From Hahellaceae bacterium (lineage in GTDB: Bacteria; Pseudomonadota; Gammaproteobacteria; Pseudomonadales; Oleiphilaceae), in contig JACKOD010000002.1 of the NCBI GenBank assembly GCA_024234505.1, positions 620,001 to 684,000 of the forward strand: DNA of 64,000 nt, read 5' to 3'. The notes under the pieces are model-generated. The model was given only the letters and a program-made list of their open reading frames with translations. It was not told the origin of the DNA and ran no database searches. Shown piece by piece: positions 17,717 to 25,811 of the stretch. The first letter of the stretch is position 1, and every line of letters starts with the position of its first letter. The position numbers and the translations under genes are program-made.

Positions 17717-18639
17717 GCCAACCACTCCTTTAGTTGTGTGTAAACCTTAGGGGATCGGGCTAACGCGAGATGTCCCAGTCCTTCAAAATGGCAGGATTCT
17801 CCTGAAACGCCGTCAGGAATCAGTTGGCGCGCATGCGCGCTGTCCCTGTTGACCAGACCATCTCCCAAAAATTTGCTGAGCCAATGGTTCTTGTTTGAGC
17901 CGATCATTTCACCGCTGATGAAATAGTGGGTCTGCTGTGGAGAAAAATGAAGAATGTCTTCGCCTCCTTCGGCAATTTTTCCGTGGCGCATGTCCTGAAT
18001 GCCCTGGCTGCGGGTCGCCAGTAAATCACCGATTACCTGAACATATTCTTTGGGTACGGCCTTGGTGGCCCGGGTTGCCCAATATCCCAGATGTTCCAGT
18101 GCGGCTCCCTGATGCGGTGTCCCGATATAGACACTACGCTTTACTTTTTCCGCCCAACTGAATTTTTCTGGTGATTTTGACGCCATATGATTGGCGCTGC
18201 GTATTAGCAACCCGCCCATGCTGAATCCCATGAGAATCAGTTCATCAATCCCATGGGGATATGTTTGGATAAGTGATTCAAGCAAGCGGGTTAACAACTG
18301 TCCATTGGTTTCGACGGCCAGGCCAGAGTTATAGCGTACATATAACGGTGTAAATTCGGCATCTTGCTCTAGCAACTTGCCATAGTCGAGGTGGGGCGTT
18401 TCTTTGAATCGCCAGATGGACTCGGTATTGGTCAACCCATGAACCAAAACGCAGACCTTGCGGCGAGGCGTAGGGTGAATTTTCTTTAGATTTTCTGCAG
18501 ATAAAACGATGGGTTGTCCCTGGTGGTAGAAGCCCATTTCAGTCGCCAGAGGGTTGCCTTTCTGCTGCAGGTAATCCCCGATAATACCATTCAGAATTCC
18601 CATTCCATCGTCGAATGCTGATTTTGTTGGCGGATTCAT
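17713..18639 (-). CDS. Alpha/beta-hydrolase of the triacylglycerol lipase/PGAP1-like group
   Basis: A 308-residue serine hydrolase. The oxyanion region CVLVHGLTNTES (about residue 62), the nucleophile elbow GFSMGG (serine near residue 138) and the late histidine in FEGLGHLALA (about 291), with an aspartate such as DGLVNRDSAHARQL between them, give a full catalytic set. After the elbow, YIGTPHQGAALE is typical of lipases and PGAP1-like proteins. No signal peptide or membrane segment is present at the N-terminus, so it should be cytoplasmic and is not an obvious client for the lipase foldase 6 kb away. It starts a two-gene operon (coupled to the 17351 gene) divergent from the DUF945 gene. Confidence 0.82.
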   Translation of the reverse strand: MNPPTKSAFDDGMGILNGIIGDYLQQKGNPLATEMGFYHQGQPIVLSAENLKKIHPTPRRKVCVLVHGLTNTESIWRFKETPHLDYGKLLEQDAEFTPLYVRYNSGLAVETNGQLLTRLLESLIQTYPHGIDELILMGFSMGGLLIRSANHMASKSPEKFSWAEKVKRSVYIGTPHQGAALEHLGYWATRATKAVPKEYVQVIGDLLATRSQGIQDMRHGKIAEGGEDILHFSPQQTHYFISGEMIGSNKNHWLSKFLGDGLVNRDSAHARQLIPDGVSGESCHFEGLGHLALARSPKVYTQLKEWLA

Positions 18640-18703
18640 GCGATTTCTCCTTTATGTGTGCATGTCTCAATTGGGTCGATAAGCGTTATGCAAATTAGAG
18701 CAC

Positions 18704-18715
18704 GAGTGTACACTC
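18704..18715. promoter_or_regulatory. Perfect 12-bp palindrome GAGTGTACACTC
   Basis: The dyad sits in the divergent control region between the hydrolase operon (minus) and the DUF945 gene (plus). Its core matches the pattern GAGTrTAyACTC also found in the 20-bp palindrome at 25613-25632, next to a TetR gene. A common regulator for both sites is inferred. Confidence 0.55.
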
Positions 18716-18841
18716 AAGTCTACCGAGTGAATAAAAAAATTATTGAGGTTAAGGTTTCACTCACACCATACATCCACGATAATGGCGCGCGCAGTACCGT
18801 GGAGGGTACTGGCGGAATCTTTCAAAAACAGGAACCTGTAT

Positions 18842-20110
18842 ATGAATAAATGGATGGCGACAGGGGCGCTTGGTTTGTTGGGAGTGGCTGTGGCTGGCCC
18901 GATGGCCACCGGGTTATTTGCCGAGAAAAAAATTGAACAGCTTGTTGCGACCCTCAACAAGCAATCCCAGCTTGAAGCCAGGCTTGTCAGTTATGACAGG
19001 GGCTATCTGGAATCAGCTATTGAGGTTGATTTAATCCCGCTTTTCCCGAATGCATCCTCGGAGACCATGCGTCTCAATGTGCATCTTTCGCATGGCATTA
19101 GCTCTGTGCAGGGAGAGGTTAAATTAAATGCCCCCGAATCAATGATGGACGATCGCGATTTCCAGCAGGCGTTCCAAGGGCGGCCTTTGATTCAGGCTGA
19201 AATCAAGGGCGGTTTGTTTACCGGTATTGAGGTGGCGGCGACAACGCCAGACATCAGTTTTCAGGACGAGGCATCGGTTGTCTCGGTATCTCCTTTAGAT
19301 TTCCGGTTGTCTTTACCTGTTTCGCTTAAAGCGATGGATGCAGTCATGGTCTGGCAGGGCATGAAGATCGACCTGGGCGATGAAAAAATACATGTTGGCG
19401 CCGTAAAGCTCACTCAGGTTGCTGAAAGAATAACCAAGCACATCTGGGATGGTGAGGCAACATTGAGCCTGTCAGGACTCCTCTTGAATGCGGATGGCAC
19501 TCATTTTGAGTTGGACGATATGATGATGTCATCTGTAACCGCGCAGTCCGGCGATGATCGAATCGACTCAGGATGGGACTTAAGCGTCAAGCGCGTCAAT
19601 TTGGAGGGGCGAGAGTTTGTTAATCAGGCGCTTAACTTTGCGTTTAAAAATATCGCAATGAAAGAATTTGATGCGCTTCTGGCGTCAGTGAGTTTGCTTG
19701 ATTCAGTTTCCGACTCGGAGGATCCTGCTGTACAAGCGGAACAGGCAGAAAAGCGCTTTCAGGATGTTCAGCTCGCTGGTACCGCACTAATGAAGAGAGG
19801 CATTGTGGTTGAGACCAGTTTGCGTTCGGAAACACCCGAAGGTTTGATGTCGGGTAACGCGAGTCTGATTCAGCCACCTCAGGAGAACGCAGATACGAGT
19901 CCTTTGGTCACCCATACTCAAGGGGCGTTTGGTTTGAGTGTGCCTGCCCGGCTGATTATGTGGCTTCCTAATGGTGAGCAACAGATTGCAGCGCTGATTG
20001 AACAGAATTTGATGGTGCAGGAAGGGCAAATGTTAAAAGCCGAAGCGCGGCTGGCAGACAGTATTATTACCCTGAATGGTCAGCAAATTCCGGTTCCCCC
20101 TCTGTTTTGA
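18842..20110 (+). CDS. DUF945 (YdgA-like) exported protein
   Basis: A 422-residue protein. The start MNKWMATGALGLLGVAVAG gives a typical signal peptide/anchor and has AGGAA about eight bases upstream; an in-frame ATG at 18743 lies too close to the operator region and would hide this signal. Right after the signal comes EKKIEQLVATLNKQSQLEARLVSYDRGYLES, the characteristic DUF945 opening (E. coli YdgA has the same layout). The rest is beta-rich, lipid-transport-like in general style, without cysteines in a motif. Function of the family is not known; location should be periplasm or inner membrane. It is divergent from the lipase-like operon and may share its regulation. Confidence 0.75.
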   Translation: MNKWMATGALGLLGVAVAGPMATGLFAEKKIEQLVATLNKQSQLEARLVSYDRGYLESAIEVDLIPLFPNASSETMRLNVHLSHGISSVQGEVKLNAPESMMDDRDFQQAFQGRPLIQAEIKGGLFTGIEVAATTPDISFQDEASVVSVSPLDFRLSLPVSLKAMDAVMVWQGMKIDLGDEKIHVGAVKLTQVAERITKHIWDGEATLSLSGLLLNADGTHFELDDMMMSSVTAQSGDDRIDSGWDLSVKRVNLEGREFVNQALNFAFKNIAMKEFDALLASVSLLDSVSDSEDPAVQAEQAEKRFQDVQLAGTALMKRGIVVETSLRSETPEGLMSGNASLIQPPQENADTSPLVTHTQGAFGLSVPARLIMWLPNGEQQIAALIEQNLMVQEGQMLKAEARLADSIITLNGQQIPVPPLF

Positions 20111-20165
20111 TTTGTCATGGCGGCATTGCACTGGCTGGTATATGGTTATCCGGCCGGTGCTTAGC

Positions 20166-20714
20166 CTAGAACTCAATGTCGCTGACTTTGGCTCCCGTCT
20201 GGATTTTTTTCAGTTCGCGTTCTCGTTGTTCGCTTTCGCTAATGGCTTTACTCATTTGCTCGTTATAAAGGTCAAGCCAGGTTCTTGATCCGGGTACCAT
20301 TCGAGACAAATCATACATGCCCGATTTCATATTTTTCAGAAATTCCTGAATACTTCCTTCCTGCTGTAATAACAGTCTTTGGAAGGCCGGCGCACTGCTG
20401 TTTTTGATGGTTGTTTTGAGTTGGGTAATATCTTTTTGCAGGGTCTCGTTGGCAACCAGCTGAGTTGTCAGTTGTTGTTTCAGTGCAACGACCTCCTGCT
20501 GCAATGCGATGAAAGCTGCAGGTTCCACTTTTGCTTCGTCGGTACTGAGTCCGGTGACGATAGCGGTAGTAATCGCTACTGAAATTCCGATGATCAATGT
20601 GAGAGCGATGCCCAGTAGCACGAACTTGTTCATGGTGACGCTTTTTTCCAGTAACGTCAGGCGCTGTTCTTCCGAGAGTTCTTCGTGTTCTTCATGATGT
20701 GGTTTGGTAGGCAT
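20166..20714 (-). CDS. Single-pass membrane protein with coiled-coil domain, unknown function
   Basis: A 182-residue protein with a charged, histidine/glutamate-rich N-terminus (HHEEHEELSEEQR), one membrane helix at about residues 29-54 (NKFVLLGIALTLIIGISVAI) and a long heptad-type region (FIALQQEVVALKQQLTTQLV) outside the membrane, then a C-terminal helix rich in Glu, Arg and Gln. GGAG lies seven bases before the ATG. The plan recalls small structural or tethering proteins of the inner membrane, but I do not recognise the family. About 55 bp upstream of the start lies a half-copy (TAGAGTGTA, 20767-20775) of the palindrome seen at 18704 and 25613. Confidence 0.6.
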   Translation of the reverse strand: MPTKPHHEEHEELSEEQRLTLLEKSVTMNKFVLLGIALTLIIGISVAITTAIVTGLSTDEAKVEPAAFIALQQEVVALKQQLTTQLVANETLQKDITQLKTTIKNSSAPAFQRLLLQQEGSIQEFLKNMKSGMYDLSRMVPGSRTWLDLYNEQMSKAISESEQRERELKKIQTGAKVSDIEF

Positions 20715-20903
20715 GGTGACTCCGGGTGTACAGGGCTAGGGTGGTAAACTGGAAACAAATAATGACTAGAGTGTAGTCAACAATAAAATATTTTGGAAAT
20801 CCGCAAGTAATTCAGACTTGTTCGGGTGATTGCTCAGCAGGCGGGGTTAACTCGATAGTTTCTCTATCTTTTTGGTGTGTCTGCGAGCAACGCCCGCAGG
20901 TAT

Positions 20904-22619
20904 TCAGCGATGCAGTGTCTGTCCCTTACCTCTGGGGTCTGAGGCGCCATCCAGTGTTTGGCTGTCCTTGTTCCAGATGATGAGCTGCATGTTTCCGTAT
21001 TGCCGCCCCGTGTTTTTCAGATGGTGCCCAAGGTTGATGAGTTGTTGCATGCTCTCGTCAGTCAGGCTTTGCGGCTCATATTGAATTTCATCGGGACTAT
21101 GCTGGTGATGAAAACGTGGTGCGCTCACTACCTCAAGGGCATTCTTTCCTGCAATGGCATCCAGCAAGCCCAGAAACACCATGGAAATAATCCGGCTGCC
21201 TCCCGGAGTACCGATGATGATCACTTTTTCAGCGCTTTCGGCAATGGTAGGACTCATGCTGGATAAAGGACGCTTTCCTGGTGCAATTTCGTTGGCGATA
21301 TTGCCGGTCAATCCATAGGCATTGGGGATGCCGGGGGCAATGGAGAAGTCATCCATTTCGTTATTGAGTAAAAGACCGGTTGCTTCGGAAGTAAATCCTG
21401 ACCCGAAGGGAAGATTGATGGAAAACGTGGCCGCGACCCGATTGCCTGATTTGTCGATAATGGACAGGTGGGTGGTATGGTGCTGGGTATCAATCGCGTG
21501 AGTGTTGTCAGTCGGGTAATGTTTAAAAACATCCACCTGCTTTGCCAGGTCTGTTAAATAAAGGTCGCTGACGAGTTCCGCTTGCGGAATTTTGATAAAG
21601 TCACTATCGCCTAACCAACGACTGCGGTCTCGATAGGCAAGAGACATAATCTCGCTCAGTAAATGAGTCCGCGTCGCGCTCCCGTGTGCGGTGTTTAATA
21701 GATCGTTTGATTCCGGGAGTCGATCCAGAATGCCAAACATTTGGTTGAGTGCGATTCCGCCAGATGACGGGGGAGGGGCACTCAGAATCTGGTATCCGTG
21801 TGATTCAAACTTGATCGGCTGGCGCTCAATAACATGGTAGTTGTGTAAATCTTCCAGCGACCAGATGCCTCCGGCCTGACGAACATCCTGAACGAGCTTC
21901 TCCGCAAGCTCGCCCTCATAAAATGCCTCGCGTCCCTTTCTGCCAAGTTGGAACAGGGTATTTGCCAGTTCTGGTTGTTTGATAGCAAAACCGTTATCAG
22001 GCAATTCGCCGTTATTCAGAAATATTTTCGTCGAAGCAGGAGATGCTTTCAGTGCATCCAGTCGGTACCCGGCCATTTTTCGATAGAGATGATCGGTTCG
22101 GAAGCCGCGCTGGGCAAACAGAATGGCGTCGCTTAGATTGGCGGATAGCGGACGCAGTGCATAGCGCTCATTGATATGGGCAAACGCGGCAGCTTGTCCG
22201 GGGATGGCGGCGGCAAGGGCACCATTCCTCGAAGGGAAATCTTTTCGTGGTACGCCCGCGCTGTCGAGATACATATCGCGTGCGGCGGCCGCTGGAGCCG
22301 TTTCGCGCGCATCAATAAAAGTGGCTTCCCCGGTATTTTTCTGAAGTAACCAGAAGCCGCCACCTCCCAGGCCGGCGCTGTAGGGTTCTACTACCGCCAG
22401 AACCGAGGCAGCTGCAACAGCGGCATCAAAGGCGTTGCCCCCGGCATCAAGGCTGCGCAGTGCTGCCTGTGTTGCCAGAGGGTGCGCCGTGGCCACCATG
22501 GCTTCTCGGGGTTGCAGCTGACCTGCACAGCCCGAAAGAAAATAAAACAGCCCAAGGAGCAAAACCAATGGCAGCGAGCGAATTGGTTTTGTCGATGTGA
22601 TGACCTTATCCTTGGCCAT
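20904..22619 (-). CDS. ggt: Gamma-glutamyltransferase (glutathione hydrolase), lipoprotein form
   Basis: GGT cleaves the gamma-glutamyl bond of glutathione and transfers or releases glutamate. A 571-residue precursor: signal peptide ending in a lipobox LSGC (about residue 30), so it is probably lipid-anchored in the periplasm, then the large-subunit opening MVATAHPLATQAALRSLDAG GNAFDAAVAA. The self-processing site is at the first threonine of TTHLS (about residue 382), which becomes the N-terminus of the small subunit; the later GGSRI and PFGSG substrate-binding elements are present. All catalytic features look intact. The ferredoxin gene begins upstream on the same strand only eight bases away, so the two are likely in one transcript. 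Confidence 0.9.
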   Translation of the reverse strand: MAKDKVITSTKPIRSLPLVLLLGLFYFLSGCAGQLQPREAMVATAHPLATQAALRSLDAGGNAFDAAVAAASVLAVVEPYSAGLGGGGFWLLQKNTGEATFIDARETAPAAAARDMYLDSAGVPRKDFPSRNGALAAAIPGQAAAFAHINERYALRPLSANLSDAILFAQRGFRTDHLYRKMAGYRLDALKASPASTKIFLNNGELPDNGFAIKQPELANTLFQLGRKGREAFYEGELAEKLVQDVRQAGGIWSLEDLHNYHVIERQPIKFESHGYQILSAPPPSSGGIALNQMFGILDRLPESNDLLNTAHGSATRTHLLSEIMSLAYRDRSRWLGDSDFIKIPQAELVSDLYLTDLAKQVDVFKHYPTDNTHAIDTQHHTTHLSIIDKSGNRVAATFSINLPFGSGFTSEATGLLLNNEMDDFSIAPGIPNAYGLTGNIANEIAPGKRPLSSMSPTIAESAEKVIIIGTPGGSRIISMVFLGLLDAIAGKNALEVVSAPRFHHQHSPDEIQYEPQSLTDESMQQLINLGHHLKNTGRQYGNMQLIIWNKDSQTLDGASDPRGKGQTLHR

Positions 22620-22627
22620 GATTCAGC

Positions 22628-22876
22628 CTACTTGCCCTGAAGTTTGTTGTATTTGGTCATCAGTTCTTCTTCTGTTTCGACATTGGCGGGGTCGACCGGA
22701 ATACAATCTACGGGACAGACCAGCTGGCACTGTGGTTCGTCATAATGGCCGATGCACTCAGTGCATTTCTTCGGGTCGATAACATAAATTTCTTCCCCGG
22801 GAGAAATGGCTTCGTTGGGGCACTCTGGCTCGCACACATCGCAGTTGATGCAGTCGTCAGTAATCATTAATGCCAT
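22628..22876 (-). CDS. yfhL: YfhL-type 2[4Fe-4S] ferredoxin
   Basis: An 82-residue ferredoxin that carries low-potential electrons in the cytoplasm. The first cluster motif is CINCDVCEPECP (CxxCxxCxxxCP). The second is CTECIGHYDEPQCQLVCPVD, with the eight-residue insertion between the second and third cysteines and the C-terminal extension found in the YfhL/Allochromatium type, which has two clusters of very different potential. Length fits the family (about 80-86). It lies between coaD and ggt on the same strand; coaD is 100 bp upstream, an order also seen in Pseudomonas. Confidence 0.93.
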   Translation of the reverse strand: MALMITDDCINCDVCEPECPNEAISPGEEIYVIDPKKCTECIGHYDEPQCQLVCPVDCIPVDPANVETEEELMTKYNKLQGK

Positions 22877-22976
22877 GGATGTTACCTCTCTCTAGATGCT
22901 GTATAAAACTATTTTACAATATATTGTCTCGTGAGCTCAGGCTGTGGTTACGACAGCCCGGTTCGACATGAAATCG

Positions 22977-23468
22977 TTAATTGTGGTCTGAATCTGCAAA
23001 CAAGGTCTTGAGTTCCGCATACACCGCCGGATGCACAAACTCCCGGACATCGCCGCCGAGTGCGGCAATTTCTCGAATTAAAGTCGACGAAATGTAGGAG
23101 AGGTGATTGGCGGGAGTGAGAAAAATACTTTCAACACCGGGAGCCAGGCGACGATTCATGTCGGCTAGCTGGAATTCGTATTCAAAATCCGATACGGCTC
23201 GTAAGCCGCGAAGAATGATGTTGGCGTGGTTATCTTTCACAAACTCCGCCAGCAAATTATTAAATCCCACAACTTCCACGTTTGACAGGTGCGCTAATGC
23301 GGTACGAGCAAGTGCCACGCGGGAATCGAGAGATAGTAATGGCTTTTTCTTGGGGCTGGCGGCAACGGCGATGATGATTTTATCAAACATGCGTGCCGCT
23401 CGTTCTACAAGATCGGCATGCCCGTTTGTGATCGGGTCAAAGGTACCTGGATAGACAACTATATTCAT
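22977..23468 (-). CDS. coaD: Phosphopantetheine adenylyltransferase
   Basis: CoaD transfers AMP from ATP to 4'-phosphopantetheine, the fourth step of coenzyme A synthesis, in the cytoplasm as a hexamer. The 163-residue length is exact for the family. The nucleotidyltransferase motif GTFDPITNGH (residues 8-17) and the second motif ISSTLIRE near residue 127 are present, as are YPGTFDP, RGLRAVSDFEYEFQ and the conserved AP...SIFL.P segment. Together with coaBC at 31.6 kb, two of the pathway's enzymes are in this window. Upstream lies the unusual repeat-bearing gap 23469-24059. Confidence 0.95.
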   Translation of the reverse strand: MNIVVYPGTFDPITNGHADLVERAARMFDKIIIAVAASPKKKPLLSLDSRVALARTALAHLSNVEVVGFNNLLAEFVKDNHANIILRGLRAVSDFEYEFQLADMNRRLAPGVESIFLTPANHLSYISSTLIREIAALGGDVREFVHPAVYAELKTLFADSDHN

Positions 23469-23627
23469 GGTGGCGACCGAGTGTCAGTTCAACGGTGCGA
23501 ATGTTAACCAAATTGATTGCCGGGTACAAATGTGGAGAAGAGAAAACTGTACGTTCTCGAGGTTTTTCAGAAGGACGGAGTAAGGAATAGTCTTTGCCGT
23601 GCCGAGTTTGATAGATTCTAAACACGA

Positions 23628-23667
23628 TTTAAGTGGGCGTGATTACCAAATAGTACACCCACTTAAA
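23628..23667. repeat. Inverted repeat with 13-base arms
   Basis: TTTAAGTGGGCGT (23628-23640) and ACACCCACTTAAA (23655-23667) pair with one mismatch across a 14-base loop. The GGGCGTGATTACCAAATA on its inner side resembles the GGGCGTGGTTTACTATCGAA of the tandem repeats 370 bp away. Confidence 0.75.
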
Positions 23668-23686
23668 GAAGTAATTTGCTTTGTAC

Positions 23687-23708
23687 GAATAGGGAATATG
23701 CCCTATTC
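23687..23708. repeat. Perfect inverted repeat with 8-base arms
   Basis: GAATAGGG (23687-23694) and CCCTATTC (23701-23708) flank the six bases AATATG. It follows the larger hairpin by 20 bases and has no T-run. Confidence 0.65.
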
Positions 23709-23997
23709 AATCAATATTTCATCGCTTTCATTTTTATTTGGACAAGAACCGGAAGGCGTTGCAACAACAGTGGGTAGTAGAGTGATATCGATAACCAGTT
23801 GTGCAAATTTATTCATGCGGATACCTGTGTTCTCTGAATTGTTGTTATCTTATTTATTGCCTGCGAGCACATGAAAAAGCCAGCGGGCATAAAACATTGT
23901 CGCCAATTCCAGAGAGACAAGATGTGTTGAGTCTCACGTTTCTTGTTAAATTAATTTCCGCATCAGGTCGTCTCGGGATACCGGAACGGTACCCCAA

Positions 23998-24070
23998 GCG
24001 TGGTTTGCTATCGAATAACCTGGGCGTGGTTTACTATCGAATAACCTGGGTGTGGTTTACTATCGAATAA
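23998..24070. repeat. 26-bp tandem repeat, 2.8 copies
   Basis: Units start at 23998, 24024 and 24050, each beginning GCGTGG or GTGTGG, continuing TTTACTATCGAATAA (one T-to-G change region in copy 1, TTTGCTATC) and ending CCTGG. The third unit stops after GAATAA. The 26-bp period is not a multiple of three. The last unit carries the final codons and TAG of the aldehyde dehydrogenase gene on the minus strand, so the repeat may have grown out of that gene's 3' end. Confidence 0.88.
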
Positions 24071-25505
24071 AGAGTGAGTAAACCAGGCGATGTAGCGGAC
24101 TGCCGTGGGGTGGGTAGATCACTTTGCCGCTGTTGATGCGCTGTTTGGCAAAAACGCCTTTGGCATTTGAGAAAGTGCGGAAACCTTCTTCACCATGGTA
24201 GTGCCCCATACCTGATGTTCCTACGCCGCCAAAGGGCATGTCATCTTGAGCAACATGCATGAGCGTATCGTTGATGCACATACCTCCGCCATGGGTATGG
24301 TCCAGCACGTATTGCTGAGCATTTTTGTCATAACCAAAATAGTAAATGGCTAGCGGATGCGGGCGATCATTAGTATAGTCGAGCGCTTCATCCAATTGTG
24401 CGTAGGGCACGATAGGTAATAGCGGACCAAAGATCTCTTCCTGCATCACCAGCATTTTGTCGTTGGCATTTAAGATCAGGTGGATCGGCATTTTGCGAGT
24501 GCCTTCGGACATGTCCTCATCGGCCGGATTGACTTCAATGACGGTGGCGCCTTTCTTTCGCGCGTCATCCAGGTAGTGCTGCAGGCGCTTGTGTTGGCGC
24601 TCATCAATCACGCTGGTGAAGTCCGGGTTGTTTTTTAATGTGGGGTACATGCGACTAAAGTTGGTTCTGAACGAATCAACAAACTCTTGAGTGCGGTCTG
24701 CCGGGCAGAGCACGTAGTCTGGTGCCACGCAGGTTTGGCCTGCATTAAAAGCCTTGCCGAAAGCGAGACGCTCGGCCGCGTCGTTAATCGGGACATCAGC
24801 TGAAATTATGGCTGGCGATTTTCCACCGAGTTCGAGGGTGACCGGTGTCAGGTTTTCAGCAGCAGCACGCATGACATGACGACCGACAGAAGTCGAGCCG
24901 GTAAAAAGCAGATGTCCCCACGGCTTTCTGGCGAATTCTACGCCGACATCGGCATCGCCGGTGATCACGCAGACAAGATTCTCGGGAAAGATACTGGCGA
25001 TAATCTGGCGGAACAGCTCGGACGTTTTAGGCGTATATTCCGACATTTTTATCATGACCCGGTTGCCGGCGGCCAATGCGCCGGTCAGGGGGCCTGCGGC
25101 CAGAAAAACCGGGTAGTTCCATGGCACGATTATGCCTACCACACCTAAGGGCTGGTAGTAGACTTTATTGGATGCTGGCTGGAAAAGCAGGCCGACGTGA
25201 CGCTTGGATGGTTCCATCCACCGGGCAAGGTTTTTTAACGCATAGTTAATGCCTTGAATGGCGGGCATGATTTCTGCCAACAGGCTTTCATCATTGGAGC
25301 GGCTGCTAAAGTCGGCATTGATGGCGGCCATCAGCTTGTCCTGGTTTTGCAGTAATGCGTTTTTTAACTGCTTGAGGTGATCCTTTCGTTGTTCAAGCGA
25401 CGGCATGGGGTTTTGTCGGAAAGCGCCTTTCTGTTCGGTAAATACCCGATTCAGGTGCTGAATCTGCTTTTTGCTTTCGGTTAATTGCACGACGTCGGCT
25501 GTCAT
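24060..25505 (-). CDS. Aldehyde dehydrogenase, coniferyl-aldehyde dehydrogenase type
   Basis: A 481-residue NAD(P)-dependent aldehyde dehydrogenase of the short class 3-like group that includes CalB. Marks: PLGVVGIIVPWNYPVFLA, the nucleotide-loop FTGSTSVGRHV, the general base in LELGGKSPAI, the catalytic cysteine in NAGQTCVAPDYVLC, then QEEIFGPLLPIV and the PFGGVGTSGMG HYHGEEGF segment. The C-terminal hydrophobic tail LHRLVYSLFIR recalls fatty aldehyde dehydrogenases. The true substrate may be coniferyl, other aromatic or long-chain aldehydes. It is divergent from a TetR regulator across a 20-bp palindrome. Its final codons lie inside the 26-bp tandem repeat. Confidence 0.88.
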   Translation of the reverse strand: MTADVVQLTESKKQIQHLNRVFTEQKGAFRQNPMPSLEQRKDHLKQLKNALLQNQDKLMAAINADFSSRSNDESLLAEIMPAIQGINYALKNLARWMEPSKRHVGLLFQPASNKVYYQPLGVVGIIVPWNYPVFLAAGPLTGALAAGNRVMIKMSEYTPKTSELFRQIIASIFPENLVCVITGDADVGVEFARKPWGHLLFTGSTSVGRHVMRAAAENLTPVTLELGGKSPAIISADVPINDAAERLAFGKAFNAGQTCVAPDYVLCPADRTQEFVDSFRTNFSRMYPTLKNNPDFTSVIDERQHKRLQHYLDDARKKGATVIEVNPADEDMSEGTRKMPIHLILNANDKMLVMQEEIFGPLLPIVPYAQLDEALDYTNDRPHPLAIYYFGYDKNAQQYVLDHTHGGGMCINDTLMHVAQDDMPFGGVGTSGMGHYHGEEGFRTFSNAKGVFAKQRINSGKVIYPPHGSPLHRLVYSLFIR

Positions 25506-25612
25506 AACGGTACTCCAGAGGGATCACTAGTAATGTTGTGTTAGCGATGCCACCCAGTTTCAATCACCGCGCGTTTGGCTAAAAAAAGCAGCATCAGATT
25601 TGTGCTTTTATT

Positions 25613-25632
25613 ATTAGAGTATATACTCTAAT
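25613..25632. promoter_or_regulatory. Perfect 20-bp palindrome, likely TetR operator
   Basis: ATTAGAGTATATACTCTAAT is a perfect dyad located between the aldehyde dehydrogenase gene (starts 108 bp to the left) and the TetR gene (starts 180 bp to the right). Its core GAGTATATACTC matches the GAGTGTACACTC dyad at 18704-18715. Confidence 0.75.
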
Positions 25633-25811
25633 CAGTCAAGTGTTGATTCGAACATTTTTTATGCATGCACTGCGTGTGGTGCAAAGAAGGCGCGTTCTGC
25701 TACCTAACAAGAAATATGTACAATTGAACAATAAAATGTGCGTGAATTTGTTGTATAGTTCCGTACTCAAAGCACAGGTAAGTGGTTGAACTGAGGTAGA
25801 GTTTTAGATTG

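Larger units (their letters stand above)
23469..24059. other. 590-bp non-coding island between coaD and the aldehyde dehydrogenase gene
   Basis: No gene was recognised. A plus-strand frame at 23599-23874 (GTG start, no ribosome site) has no family resemblance and runs through two hairpins, so I do not accept it. The region holds two hairpins (23628-23667 and 23687-23708), is AT-richer than its neighbours, and ends in a 26-bp tandem repeat (23998-24070) that overlaps the 3' end of the neighbouring gene. The GGGCGTG-centred sequence is shared by the first hairpin and the tandem repeats, hinting at the two ends of a small degenerate mobile element. Confidence 0.55.

Noticed and set aside
17713..18639. 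The lipase-like hydrolase as the client of the lipase foldase
   Set aside because: It has no signal peptide and belongs to a cytoplasmic-looking two-gene operon on the other strand.
23599..23874. A 91-codon plus-strand frame inside the coaD-adjacent gap
   Set aside because: GTG start without a ribosome site, passes through two strong hairpins, no resemblance to any family and unusual composition; treated as non-coding.
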